Assembly (NCBI GenBank): GCA_049999805.1 | Contig: JBNGIO010006380.1 | Coordinates: 112,769-176,768, forward strand | DNA length: 64,000 nucleotides | Reading direction: 5' to 3' | Source of the DNA: Folioceros fuciformis | Taxonomy: Eukaryota; Anthocerotophyta; Anthocerotopsida; Anthocerotales | Notes under the pieces: generated by a model | Told to the model about the DNA's origin: nothing | Seen by the model: only the letters and a program-made list of their open reading frames with translations | Database searches by the model: none | Program-made: the position numbers and the translations under genes | In this document: piece after piece, positions 21,593 through 32,914 of the stretch | Position numbering within the stretch: the stretch's first letter is position 1 | Layout of the letters: every line of letters starts with the position of its first letter

Positions 21593-22843
21593 ATGGAGGC
21601 GGCGCAGGAGCAGATCCAGGCGCTGTACGCCGTCCGAGATACGTTTTTCCCAAGCGACCCGGCGGTGAAGAAAGCTCGAGTGTCGGAGCAAATGGCGGCC
21701 GTGCTGGCGGTGCTGGACGTGGTCCCGCCCGAGAGCCGGCGTCAGCCAGGTCGACGCGCGGAATGGGAGTACCTTCGAGGGAAGGCGCTGGACGCCGCGG
21801 CCGACTACAGCAAGGAGGCCGAGGAGCATCTGGCGAAGGCCGTGAAGCTGGAGCCGGGGCTGGTGGACGCCTGGTGCTGCCTGGGGAACTGCTTCTGGAA
21901 AAAGAACGATCTGGAGGCAGCCAAGAACTGCTTCACACAGGCCCTGGCGGCTGGTCCCCACGTGCGCGCTCTGCAGCAGCTGTCCATGTTGGAGAGACGG
22001 ATGGCGAAGGGCGCGCCCGGTGAGGCAGAGGCGGTGGAGGAGAGCATCCGGCTGGCCAAACAGGCGCTGGCTCTGGATGTGACGGACGGGCCTTCCTGGT
22101 ACACTCTGGGGAATGCCTACCTGACCAGTTTCTTTGTGGGTGGCGCGGGCGCTTGGGACCTCCCCAAGCTCCGCCTCGCCCTGAAGGCGTACCAAAACGC
22201 GGAGAAGCATGAGGCCGGGAACTCCAACCCGGACCTGCACTTCAACAGCGCCATCGTCCACCAGTACCTTGAGGATTACGAGCGCGCGCTGCGGGCATTC
22301 CAGTGCGCCGGCGCCCGGGACCCCGGGCTACAGGCGGATCAGCAGGCGGAGAAGTTGTTGCGGCTTCTGGCCCGGCTCTCCGACCTGGCCGGGAGCAAAG
22401 GGAGGATGAAGCCCAAGCGGCTGTCGGCCGTAATGAGCTCCGGGGGCGGGCTGGGCGACGCTGCCGTCCCCGCCTCGCACCGCCCGGTTGGCCTAGACGC
22501 ACTCCAGCAAGGCGTCAATGCTGGTGTAGCTGTGGCCTGCAAGGTGCTGCAATCCGTGGGGCACGACCAGCCGCTGCCGCTTTTCTTCCTGCTGGCAGAC
22601 TCGTCGGAGTCGTGCGTCGTCCTGTCCGTGTACGCTCTGCGGCCCGGCGTGATTAAAGACGCTCAGACTGTGACTCTGCTGGATCCCAATTTTCGGACCG
22701 TCTCCGTCGCCTGGCAGAATTATGAACTCCGCTACCGAGCTGTGCGGGTCGACCATCCTAAGCAAATTCTGCTAAATGGCCGCTCTCCTTCCGTGCAGGA
22801 TACAGTCCGCTCCACCATCCATGCCCATCATGTGCCTCCATGA
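21593..22843 (+). CDS. TTC5: TTC5-like TPR protein with C-terminal OB-fold
   Basis: A single-exon gene. I chose the ATG at 21593 (MEAAQEQIQALYAVRDTFFP) because similarity to TTC5/Strap begins there. An in-frame ATG at 21506 would add 29 residues. The 416-aa protein has TPR-like helices (WEYLRGKALDAAADYSKEAE, EPGLVDAWCCLGNCFWKKND, DGPSWYTLGNAYLTSFFVGG, NPDLHFNSAIVHQYLEDYER). An OB-type domain follows in the last 110 residues (VVLSVYALRPG through TVTLLDPNFRTV). In animals TTC5 recognises nascent tubulin at the ribosome and triggers tubulin mRNA decay, and also acts as a stress cofactor of p300. Plant function is not established. It is divergently transcribed from the giant PPR gene, with roughly 500 bp between starts. 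GC content is clearly higher than in the neighbours. Confidence 0.85.
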   Translation: MEAAQEQIQALYAVRDTFFPSDPAVKKARVSEQMAAVLAVLDVVPPESRRQPGRRAEWEYLRGKALDAAADYSKEAEEHLAKAVKLEPGLVDAWCCLGNCFWKKNDLEAAKNCFTQALAAGPHVRALQQLSMLERRMAKGAPGEAEAVEESIRLAKQALALDVTDGPSWYTLGNAYLTSFFVGGAGAWDLPKLRLALKAYQNAEKHEAGNSNPDLHFNSAIVHQYLEDYERALRAFQCAGARDPGLQADQQAEKLLRLLARLSDLAGSKGRMKPKRLSAVMSSGGGLGDAAVPASHRPVGLDALQQGVNAGVAVACKVLQSVGHDQPLPLFFLLADSSESCVVLSVYALRPGVIKDAQTVTLLDPNFRTVSVAWQNYELRYRAVRVDHPKQILLNGRSPSVQDTVRSTIHAHHVPP

Positions 22844-23137
22844 ATACTGAATGGATACAGAACTCTTTCACGAATCAGAAGTAGAAGGAATCAAAGTCCC
22901 CGACATGGCAGCATCCTTGCATTTCTCGTAAAGAAGACCAAAGCGGTTTTCCATCGAGTAAGTCTCAGGATCCCCGCCTACTGAACGGCGAGGCTCCTAA
23001 TTTCAGAAAGTCAGATCAGATAGACCAGGCCGCTAGCGGATACACACCTTGGTAGAAGGTAGGTTCGGACACAAGGGTCTGTGATACAAGAGAAGATGCT
23101 GGAGCCGATGTGTTAGAAGGGTCACGATCTGCAAGAA

Positions 23138-26100
23138 ATGGGGACGCTGGAATCCCGTCTGCTGTGCTTGCTGACCTTTATCCTCTGCTTGCACTGCGTG
23201 GGGCTGTATTTCTTCACCGGAGGATTTCTTCTTACGAGAACCGAGCTTCCCTCCGTCAGCACGTGCGCAGATGCAGCTGAAAATATAGAATGCGATCTAC
23301 ATATGGGTTGGGCTGGGTCTGACGAGGAATCTTGTCCTGTCGATGAATGCTGTTCTGATGATGGCTTTGACGAAACAAGCAGTGCAGGACATCAGTGCTG
23401 GACGAAACCTCTGGCGAAGCGCCTTGTCATACTGATCATAGATGCATTAAGGTACAGCTTGCTGACCCGATCCTTGCGTCTCCTGAACAAGGTAAGGGTT
23501 CTGGAGCTCTGGGGCAAGAATTACAATACTGTCTGTTCTGCGGGAACTAGGAGGTTTGTGTATTTGTACTGAATGGTGTGTTCGTTCCTTGTTTGCAGAT
23601 ACGACTTTGTTGCACCCACCGGCAATTCAACTGATGGTATGCTTTCAAGAGTACCCACGCAATTGCTGGTTTCAGACTGCGTCTTACTTGTTCCGGTCTT
23701 TCAGCAGAGGCTGCACCTTGGACGAATAACCTGGACATTCTCCAAAAGCTACTGGGAACGGAGGGAGTCCCTGCAAAGTTGTTTAAATTCGTAGCTGATC
23801 CACCCACAACCACCCTACAGCGCCTCAAGGTGAGCAGACTGCTGTGGTGACCTCAGAGAATAAGCATGTTCCTCCTTGAGTGTGGGAATCTGAAGGATTT
23901 CTGGATACACGCAAGGGCCTCACTACTGGTGGCCTTCCGACTTTTATGGACATTGGAGACAGCTTTGGAGCACCAGCTGTTGTCGAGGATAATTTGCTGT
24001 TGCAGGTGAAAGTTGAGGGCGTTCGAAGCCCCTTTGTATATTCAAAGAAACTTGTGTTTGAAGTAATGTGTGGTGTAATCTCATGTCAACATGCATCGTG
24101 CAGCTGATGCAGATGGGGAAAAGGGCGATTATGATGGGGGATGACACTTGGATGCAACTGTTTCCGAAACATTTCCAAGAGGCTTACCCCTTTCCATCTT
24201 TCAATGTCAAGGACCTGCATACTGTAAGCTGTACCCTACCTGTTGCTTTAGGCTTGCAGTTAATCAGCGTTGCCAGACTGAACGTATGATGCAAAACAGG
24301 TTGACGACGGGGTTATCAAGGAAATATTTCCAGCATTACAGCGAAGCAATTGGGACGTACTCATTGCACACTTCCTTGGAGTGGTACATCTCTTAGTACC
24401 AGGCACGCCGCTCCACTTGACTATTTTGCTGAAGTGATAGTGTTTATCATCTTTGTTTCAGCTTCCAGCTCCTTATGATTTCTTTTCATCTTAAAATTTT
24501 CAGGATCATGTGGGACATATTTTTGGTGTGGAGTCCCCGCTGATGGTGGAGAAGCTGAAACAGTATAATGAGGTGATTAAGGTGGGTCGTCTGCCTCATT
24601 TCAATTTCGTAGGTATTGTTCTTGAATACCAGGCTTAACATCCAACTGACTTGGCTGCAGAACATTTTCAGTCTCTTGTTGAAAGAATCACATCCAGGTG
24701 GCTTGCATGAGAATACCGTATTCACTATCATGGGGGATCATGGGCAAACACGAAATGGCGACCATGGTGGTGGGACGGCAGAAGAGGTACTCAAGTTCCA
24801 CGGATCTTGATTGCTGCATGTCACCGTGATCATGCCTTCATATCAACTGCTATGCTGTAAATTTTCATGAAAGGTGGAGACTGCATTATTTGCATTAACG
24901 ACTCGGGGCCTATCTCAGCAAGTTGACCTCTCCTTTCTGTCATCGGTGAGGCTGAGTACATCTCTCTCCTGCGATCATGTCGCCTTATACCCATGTACTT
25001 CAATGGTGGACAGATTGGCAAACGAGCATGGGTCTTGTTCCCTCGTTGTTGAATGACCTTTGCCTTGATTGGCTACAGGATATGCCAAAACGAGAGTCGA
25101 TTACCACATTCCCACAGGTTGGTACCTGATGGTTTTTGGACTGCCTCTCCCTGTCTCAATCACGCCTGAAGCTTATCCAGCATAGATTTGTCCGTCTGAC
25201 AGCTGGATTTCGCTGCAACAATAGCAGCAATCATGGGAATCCCCATACCTTTTGGAAGGCAAGTTTGCAACCTTCACCTTCATACAAGGATAGAGCTGGG
25301 GGAAAGTGCTGAGATAAACTAGCCTGAGACCCTCCTTATCATCTTTTGCAGTGTTGGGCAGGTGAATCCTATACTTTGGAGTTTGGCTGCTGGTGCCAAC
25401 TTTTCAAGCCAGTCCGAAGGATGTCAGAAAGACTCAAAATCTCGGAGGAATTTGAACGAATACTCACAGGCTCTTTGCCTCAACAGTTGGCAGGTGAACC
25501 GTCTTTTGCTGCAGATTGAAGACAAGGTCCTTATGGATTTGGTTGCCCTCTTTTTTCACTGTGTGTAAGTAGCTAGCATTTCTGAGTACGTGTTTGGCAT
25601 GAAACAGGTCAAAAGGTATCTAGAAAGCTATTCAGCTCAAGCTTTGACCGGCTTTCCCATAAATGACCTATTGAAGTTGAGAGAGCTGTATGTTGCCTCT
25701 AGAGCTCCGGTGCACAAACAGCTTGTGCTTCCAGAGGAGGAGAGAATAACTGCTTTTTCTGCTTTTCTCTCAGCAGCTGCTGCTCTGGCACGATCACAGT
25801 GGACTCAGTTCCATGTTGAGTGGATGAGCATGGGGATTGGGGTGCTCTTGGCTTCCCTTGCAGTTCAAAGCGTGGCACTTTACAGAGTGAGAGAGCTATC
25901 TTCAACTACCGAGAACAGATGCACAGAACTGTTCTTTCCAGTGAAGAATGTTATCCTCAGAAGTTTGCTGTATACCTCACTATCTGCGAGTGGAATGGTG
26001 GTGGTCTTGAACATGATTCGTGGAAATGCAATTGTGGACTTCACTCTTGATGGCCAGCTGAAGGCAATGGTTCCTGGACTGTGGGCTCTAGTGGCTGCTC

Positions 26101-28158
26101 TTGTATTTTTGCTGTCGAGGGGAGGCACCACAGCGCCGAAGAAGCTTGTTTCTATGAAGTTTATGAACTCAGGCTGGGCATTGACGATCAGAACAGCGAG
26201 TGTTGGCTTTTTTGTCTTCCTACATGCCTGCAGTCTCTTCTCAAACAGCTTCATTGGTATGTTGAATCCAACCAGTCTCCTTTCTGGTAACTGGATGCAT
26301 ACGTGATTCCAGTTATGTAATTTATTTGTGTTCCCGTTGCTGATGTGTAGTCAGTGAATGGAATGTAATAAGTTTCTTCCTGGCTTCCACTGGTGTTCTG
26401 TACCTCCGGCAAAGTTTGCAGGATAGATCGAAATTTCTTAAGGTATCTGCCTGCCCTTCTTTCTTCAGTTGCCAACTTTCCGCAATTTGTTTCACTTTGG
26501 TGGCGTTTGTGTAAATGTAACTGTACTGTTTGGCAGGCTATTTCCTTCCTTTTGTCGAATTTCAGTCTCATAGCCGTTGGACTTATGGGGACACTGAAAG
26601 GAACAACAGTGGCAAACAGCATATTGTCGTACTTTGATGTCTGGAAGCACTTAGCTAGAGTCCTATTGTGGACTTCTGGCCCAGCATGCCTTGTTCTGTT
26701 CATCCTTACTGTGGTGATTCGACGACTTGGAGTGTATTATCAATCAAAGTCAAGAGGTACCTGGTTGGTGCTTGGAGTTGTAGCACCTGCAAGCTATGCT
26801 CTTGTAGCCTTGTACTGGCTAATCACAGATGTCACGGGTTCTCTGTCATCTGTTGACGGTGGAGACGGCAGCTTGTTAGCCGAGAGTGTGAATGAGATGG
26901 CTCGACTTCAGCTGCCTCGGATGGTTTTTTGGATTTCTGGAGTAATCACCCTGTACACTATGCTTAAGAGTTTGACGAAATCCACTGTAGATCATAGGGT
27001 TTTGCTGGAAGGGGTCCACGAAGCGGTCACAACTCTGCTTGTTGGCTGGAGTGGAACACTGATGCTCCTCATTGGAAAGAAAGGACCAGCAATCATTCTG
27101 CTTGCGTGTCTTCAAGGTTAGTTTCCTTAAGTTGTCTGCAGTCCCTTGTCGTCTGCTAACGGACCTCTGCATCTGAATATGTCTGCAATGTGCGTTTGTT
27201 TCAGCTTGGTGCCTGCGGGAAATGCATAGGGGACATCTCGGTAGTCAAACTAACCCTCCTGCCACTATGATGGTGGACTGGAACTTCATCGCCGTGCACC
27301 TTTTCTTTTGCACAGGACACAGGTACAGTTTTTGTTTGAAATTGTATTGCTCGGATCGCAAAACTCACTCGTTGGTATGCTAAGACGTAGTGTTTACACA
27401 GGTGTACTTTTGACGGCCTGAACTATACAGCCGCGTTCATGGGGTGAGCACATCATGTGCTGGCATTCTGTCACTTGCTGTAGAGGCTAGTTTGAAATCT
27501 TCTGTTATCAAAAGGCTGTCTCCAAGTCGGCGGTGGTGACATTTCTACCTGCAGGTTTAACGAATTCAACTTTTTTCGGCAAGGGGTTTTACTTGCCCTG
27601 GACACCTTTGGTACATCCCACCTGCTGCCTGTAATGGCAATCCCTTTGCTGATTGTAGATGACAAACTACACAGAGAAAAATTTGACCCAGACAGAAACA
27701 CAAATTTTCTGCTGAAAACAGCAAAGGTGAGCTGTTCGTCTAAGGAATCAGGAACCAGATAAATTTGAAGCTTCTGTGATCCACACCTTTCCTGCTTGTG
27801 TTGGAGGTGCCTACTTGCCTAATCGGTTTTCTGACGGTGCAGCTGTATCTTTCGTACGGACTCATTCAATCCATTAGCGCAACGGCATCAGTTCTGTGTG
27901 CTGCTCTGCAACGGCGCCATCTCATGGTATGATCCCCTAGTAGGCCTTGCAACCCTTCCTGATGGAGCTCATGTGCTGGAAAGCAATACATGCTGATGAT
28001 TCCTGCTGATGTGTTTGCAGGTATGGGGCCTGTTCGCGCCGAAATATGTCTTTGATGGTGTGGGCTTGATAGTGACTGACGTTTGCATTCTTCTGGGAGC
28101 GCTGGTAGTCGTGTCCTGCAAACCAATGAACGCTAGTTGTAAATCGGTGAAAGATTAA
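23138..28158 (+). CDS. PIGO: GPI ethanolamine phosphate transferase 3, PIG-O (20 exons)
   Basis: Twenty exons give 3,159 bp, one frame and 1,052 aa: 23138-23451, 23599-23636, 23705-23829, 23916-24005, 24104-24223, 24300-24383, 24504-24581, 24661-24786, 24874-24945, 25079-25117, 25203-25258, 25352-25493, 25608-26256, 26351-26442, 26537-27116, 27205-27322, 27402-27443, 27555-27726, 27843-27926, 28021-28158. An N-terminal membrane helix precedes an alkaline-phosphatase-like domain. It shows LVILIIDALRYDF (metal-binding Asp), LTTGGLPTFMDIGDSFG, DVLIAHFLGVDHVGH and MGDHGQTRNGDHGGGTAEE. Many membrane helices follow. In the ER, PIG-O moves ethanolamine phosphate onto the third mannose of the GPI anchor, the group later linked to protein. 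The intron after 25258 uses a GC donor (AAG|GCAAGT). An acidic, Cys-rich insert (DEESCPVDECCSDDG) sits between the first helix and the catalytic domain. Confidence 0.95.
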
Positions 28159-29095
28159 CCACTAATGTATGCACGTCTTTTAAAAAATGCTGTCCTTACC
28201 AAAGGGAAGAGGATCATACGCAAATGGAGTCAGGGGTCTCATTGTGCCTTACGTGAGCATGGCCAAAGGTACACTTGATCATCTGAGGAACGTTGTTGGT
28301 TTCATCAATTTTGACCCAGTGCACGTGTAGTAACGGTTGGTGAAAAGGTTGGTGAGAATCCATTGCCCCGAAAGGTTCCACCACGGAGGGAGAGTGAGGG
28401 CTGTGATCATTCCGAAAGGCGTAGGCAATGGACAGTAGCCAAGTGCATATTCCGGTACTATCCTCGGTCGGTTCCGATGACGGAGAAGGAAGGTTAGCTT
28501 ATAGCCGAGAGATGGTCACCTAGTGTAAGGACTCGCTGTGCCTGCCATATGGGATGGTTAAGGCCAGTCCCGCATGAGGGATTGTATGCAGAGAGCGAGG
28601 AGGTAACCGATCCCTTTTGTTCGTCGGATTTCCGACGACTTTGCCAAACCCTTCTCAAACTGATCATCGTGTCGGAGTCTCAAAGAAGATGAAGCATCTG
28701 GGTTCAAAGAAAGTGAGGAAGCTGAGTTTGCAGCCAAATGCACAGTTTGCAGTGGCTGCTTTGGGATTTGGGAGGGGGGAACAGTGGGCATCAAGCTGAG
28801 CACAGGAGATCAACACTTGAAAGTTGAACTGGAGATATTTGAGATGCTTTCTTGAACCGCAATATGGTTCCAAGTACGAGCCTTGTGATTTTAAGTACAA
28901 GCGTTTCCTACCGACCCAGACACTGTCCAAGCTTTCCGACGATCCAAGCCTTGAACACATTGCACATTTTTTATGTCTTCCTTCAAGAGACGACATGCAT
29001 GTTTTGGAGCCTTCGCAATGTCTGGAAAGCTCCTAGTCAAGTTCTGAGCTCGTCTTCGTCGCAGCTTGAACGATCATGTTGATCATTGGCGAGTA
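28159..29095. other. Gene-poor stretch after PIG-O
   Basis: Includes the PIG-O 3' UTR. Short open frames occur at 28617-28799 and 28824-29036, but I recognise nothing in them. Their composition is not clearly coding and no splice framework joins them. It could contain decayed gene fragments, since the next segment does. Confidence 0.35.
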
Positions 29096-29104
29096 GATCT
29101 AAAT

Positions 29105-29450
29105 TAGCGGCGTGCGATTTTGCAGGTTCGCACGTCGGCCAGATGCTGGCTACATTAATGAGCCGGCAGGCTCAGCCGATCCTAATCGATGGTGCCAGAC
29201 TCCGTGTCAATGCTTGCGTGCAGATATACGTCTTGCTTGGGAGTCTTGCTTGGGAGCAAGACTCGTTGATGATAAGATTCGTGACGGGGCCAGTTTGTCC
29301 ATCCAATTGTAAAAGAAGATATCTGCCTACAACTAGTGCCTGGAACCTCTCACTTGTTGTGATTGAGGCATGCACAAGTTGTAAGAGGTCTTTGCCTACA
29401 ACTTGGTGTCCACAATCCATCACTTGTTGTGATTGAGGCGAGCTGTGCTC
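29105..29450 (+). pseudogene. Decayed fragment of the sacsin-like gene
   Basis: Translation of 29115-29310 gives GYINEPAGSADPNRWCQTPC, then ADIRLAWESCLGARLVDDKI. This lines up with GHINDPAEDAVLPDDGARLL and YVDALGARLVGEID in the large gene at about 61,280-61,400. DNA phrases also match: ATGGTGCCAGACTC, GTTTGTCCATCCAA, CTTGG(T/C)GTCC and TTGTTGTGATTGAGG. The copy has stops and frameshifts. Its end, corresponding to the exon edge at 61,491, is duplicated 70 bp apart (29351-29370 and 29421-29440). It is a non-functional relic of a segmental or tandem copy. Similarity may continue weakly into the intron, which would argue against a retrocopy. Confidence 0.7.
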
Positions 29451-29934
29451 TCCATCGGGAATTTGCACACAAGCATGTACGTCCTTCGACATGGACAGGA
29501 CAGAAATCTTTTGCGAGGACTGCATAGTGCTGGTCTTGGACGTGGTGCGATTTCAACGTCATGAAAGCACTTGACGATAGCGGGTTACTGGTGGTACTTA
29601 GTTGGGCCGGTCAACTGTGTACCCAAGAACCAGCAGGTGCTTGATCATTCAAGACTGTGGGGGTGTGGTGGATCCATTGAGGCTACAGATTATGGAGGGG
29701 ACATGCAGCTGGCGGGGTCTGGTTGTTCAACGCCTGAATCCTTATGTGCACCTGTGTTAGTCAGCAATGTAGATAGATGCGGTGGCTCGAAATTCATGAA
29801 ACAGCGCAAACGAGAGTACTACTCCCTGTACAACCCCACCGTACTGGTGCCCTGACGAGCACGTACATCCTTTTGACAGACGCAGCGCATCCCCCCCTGT
29901 CTGCGCCAACGAGACACAAAGCGAGCACCAACTC

Positions 29935-30370
29935 GCACCAACTCACACCAACTCATCAGCAAAAATCAGACACCGAAAGTTACCGGTATCCGTCGCTGAA
30001 CAGGACAAAAGAACAAATTCACCAACGCAGACCAGTGGAATCAACACCACCACATGACCGCTCGCCCCTTACATCTACCAGAGCACACCGACACAGCCCC
30101 GTTCCAGACTGTTCACAACTTTTGCGCTTCGCAAGGAACACAATTGACTCTCACAATTGATCAGCAAAAAGAACGCACCCGGAAACTTCTGCGTCATCGT
30201 CCCTGAACAAGAAGGACATGCAAACAACTACCATCCACAAAATGTCAAGAGGATCTTCACTGCGACGAGACCACTCCCCCCTCACATCTACCACAAGAGC
30301 ACACCAACGAACTCTCATCCCATACGGTTCATAACTCCTGCGCTCCACAGGACGCCTCTCAATTTCTGCC
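29935..30370. repeat. Imperfect tandem duplication of about 220 bp
   Basis: Segment 29952-30140 resembles 30158-30360. Each starts with ATCAGCAAAAA, then has an AC(A/C)C(C/G)(G)AAA block, a CGTC(G/C)CTGAACA block, GACCACTC or CCGCTCGCCCCT(T)ACATCTACCA, (A/G)AGCACACC and TTCA(C/T)AACT(T/C)(T/C)TGCGCT. The two copies have drifted with insertions. No protein is recognised. Confidence 0.55.
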
Positions 30371-30974
30371 TCCCCCTTTCGTGTCGTCTCGTCCCGGCCG
30401 CAAAGGACGCCATCCACCACTAACCTGAAATAGCCAATGGGACACTAAAAGATTCTCAGGGAAGACCCAAGCTGAAGCATCGACAGAAAAGAAACCCTAA
30501 GGGCCACACAAAACTGTACACGCTGTCCAGTTTAGAGGAGGTTTGACGACAGCTCTGCTTGATTGTGGGAATCCAGGTTTTCTTGCAAATCAGAAACTAC
30601 TAACGGAACAGCGAGGATCACTCGTTACAGTTACGGATAACCGATCTCCTGGCCAGGGGTTCTGCAGAGCAACCTAAGCTTGCACTGTTATCGATCGCTT
30701 CTGCTGGATGGAGGAAGACGAGAATGCACTCGTGTGTAAAGCGATTGGAGCGTCGGTAACTTGTTTCTGGTCAGGACACTGCTTGTTTCGGTACGATGAA
30801 GATCGGTACTTTCCTCTATGTATTTGCGGTACTGAGCAGAATTTTCATTTTTCAGAAAAATTGTTACGCGGAGGAAGGAAGGTGGGAGAGATGGTGGAGT
30901 GAGTCGTGGTGGTGCTGGAAACGGAGATTGCGGAAACAGGGCGGGAGGCGGTGTAGTCTGACGCTGCTTCGTTC

Positions 30975-32914
30975 ATGGATGATGTGGATGGGAAGTATGG
31001 CCCTCGGCTGCCTCCTAGCATGCTTGCTGCTCCAAGGAAGGCGAGTGAATCGCTCGCGAGGCAAGGTTCGGAATTAGTGACACGAAAACCTAGGTTAGAG
31101 CAGAATGGAAAATCAGGGGAGGCTTTTACCAAGAGGAAACGAGAGAAAGTTACGGACACGATGGAGTCTGGCAGTGACAGTGATCCCAGCTCTGGGCCTG
31201 AGACCAGCTCGTCTTCGTCTGGCACTTCGTCGTATACGTCGTCGGATTCGGAGACAGTGAAGCGGAGGAAAAAGTCTGGTGCTCGGAGGCTCTCACGAAC
31301 TGTGAGCGCTAGTCATGAGTCTGCTTCGGATTCGGAGCCTGAGAAGTGGAGCAGGTAATGACTTTGTTTACATGGCTCTGGGGTAGCAGGCATGTGAATG
31401 GTGTATGGGGCAGGACCTGATGGGCAGGGCATCCAAGTCATGTCTATTCGAGATGGTGCTGTGGAGATAAGTCATGCTGAATGGCGTGTGTGGAAATGGT
31501 GACTTGCAGCGTGCGTTGAGAAGGGGAATGATGCGGCCTTGCAGTTCATACGTGTACATGCATTGTTATCAGCTCTCATTAGGCTTCTTTTGTTTTGTCC
31601 TAGGAAATCAAAACAGAAGCAGCGCAAGGATATGCATAGACGTAAGGAAGACAAGGTGGAGAAAAAGAAAAGGGATAGGAAGAAAAAGAGGGACGTGAGC
31701 TCTGATAGTGAAGATACGTCAAGAAGTAGAGAGCGAGAGAAGTCCAGACGAAGGGACAGCCATGACAGGCATGTCTCTAGTAACGCAAGGCATAAGAAAA
31801 GGAGGTCGGATCTGCCCAAAGCGAAGAGTGACAAGGACGATGCATTGAAACCTTTGTCGTCCAAACTTCAGGTGATGCTCCGGGTCTGCTTTGGGATTTG
31901 TTTGGGTGTTTATGCGATGTACTGGTTGCTCTTCCCCCGCATTTGTCTCAGTGGCGATTGTGGGCTCATCGTGCTTGGTGGGTGTCGACTGTTGGGCAGG
32001 TTACAATGGAGGAATATGATCAGCAAAAGGCTCTGATCCGCCGTAATGCCGAACTTGCCAAGGTCGTCTGGTGTTGAAGGTTGAACCAGCAGTTGGTTCC
32101 CAGTTTCTTCCCTTTTGCAGATGGTGCTGATTTTTTGTTGGCCATGCCTTCAGGCTAGGCTTGCAAGTGGAGAGTTGCAGAGAGCACGTAGTGAGCAGAT
32201 GGAAATGCAACGCCTATATGGTGCAGTTGACTGGCGGTAGGATCGTAAACTAGAATATTGCTCGGTTTATTGACATGTCCCCGTGATGCAAGGTCGGTGA
32301 TTCGTTCTAATTGAGACCCGTTTCTGAATGCAGAGCCAAGAAGAAACTCCAATCTGAGAAGAAGGTACCCGTGTTGATTTTCTACTGATGTACTGCCAAC
32401 ATGGTGTCACTGTTCACTGTTCTCGCATACCTAGCAAGCTATTTGAGATCGTTGAATAAGGCCCTTTTTTGTCTGTTTCAGAAGTTAGAGCGAACAGTGG
32501 CTGCAGGGAATAAGCTTGCGAAGATGGAAGAGAGGGAAAGTGCGAGGATGGATGCCTTTCGTGTTGCGGTGAGTGCTCGGTTGGGGGCCCATGTGTGCTC
32601 TTTCGATGTGCTGAGTAACCTCGTCTGTAATGATCGTATGATCTGGGCTCAAGTTTTTGGAAGCGAAACAACAATATTTTCTTCTTCTAATCAGAGGTGC
32701 ACTCGGAGTGTGTTTTGCATGAGTGTCTCCTTGGTGACAGCTGGGATTGCCGACAGCAGAAGCACAAAGGCAGGCGGAGTGGAGAGCAGAAGCTACTCGG
32801 GCCCTCAACCAGATGGAGGTCTTGGGCAAAGATGTGTCACCTTCATACATGGCCAAAGTGGGCTACAGGAGTGGCAAGCATGGAATCATCGGACCACGAC
32901 TGCCCCCTGGATGA
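30975..32914 (+). CDS. RS/KR-rich, probably nuclear protein (7 exons, family not recognised)
   Basis: Exons 30975-31354, 31604-31871, 32000-32062, 32154-32236, 32334-32364, 32482-32568 and 32774-32914 sum to 1,053 bp, giving 350 aa in one frame. The N-terminus contains KYGPRLPPSMLA. A Ser-rich acidic stretch (SGSDSDPSSGPETSSSSSG) follows, then long basic runs (KEDKVEKKKRDRKKKRD, SREREKSRRRD) typical of splicing-associated nuclear proteins. The C-terminal half is predicted coiled coil (MEEYDQQKALIRRNAELAK, ARSEQMEMQRLYGAVDWRAK, KLERTVAAGNKLAKMEERES), and it ends YRSGKHGIIGPRLPPG. The motif GPRLPP thus appears at both ends. The last acceptor (32772-32773) was chosen because it keeps the coiled-coil frame. 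Other nearby AGs give an unlikely composition. Role in RNA processing is inferred from composition only. Confidence 0.75.
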
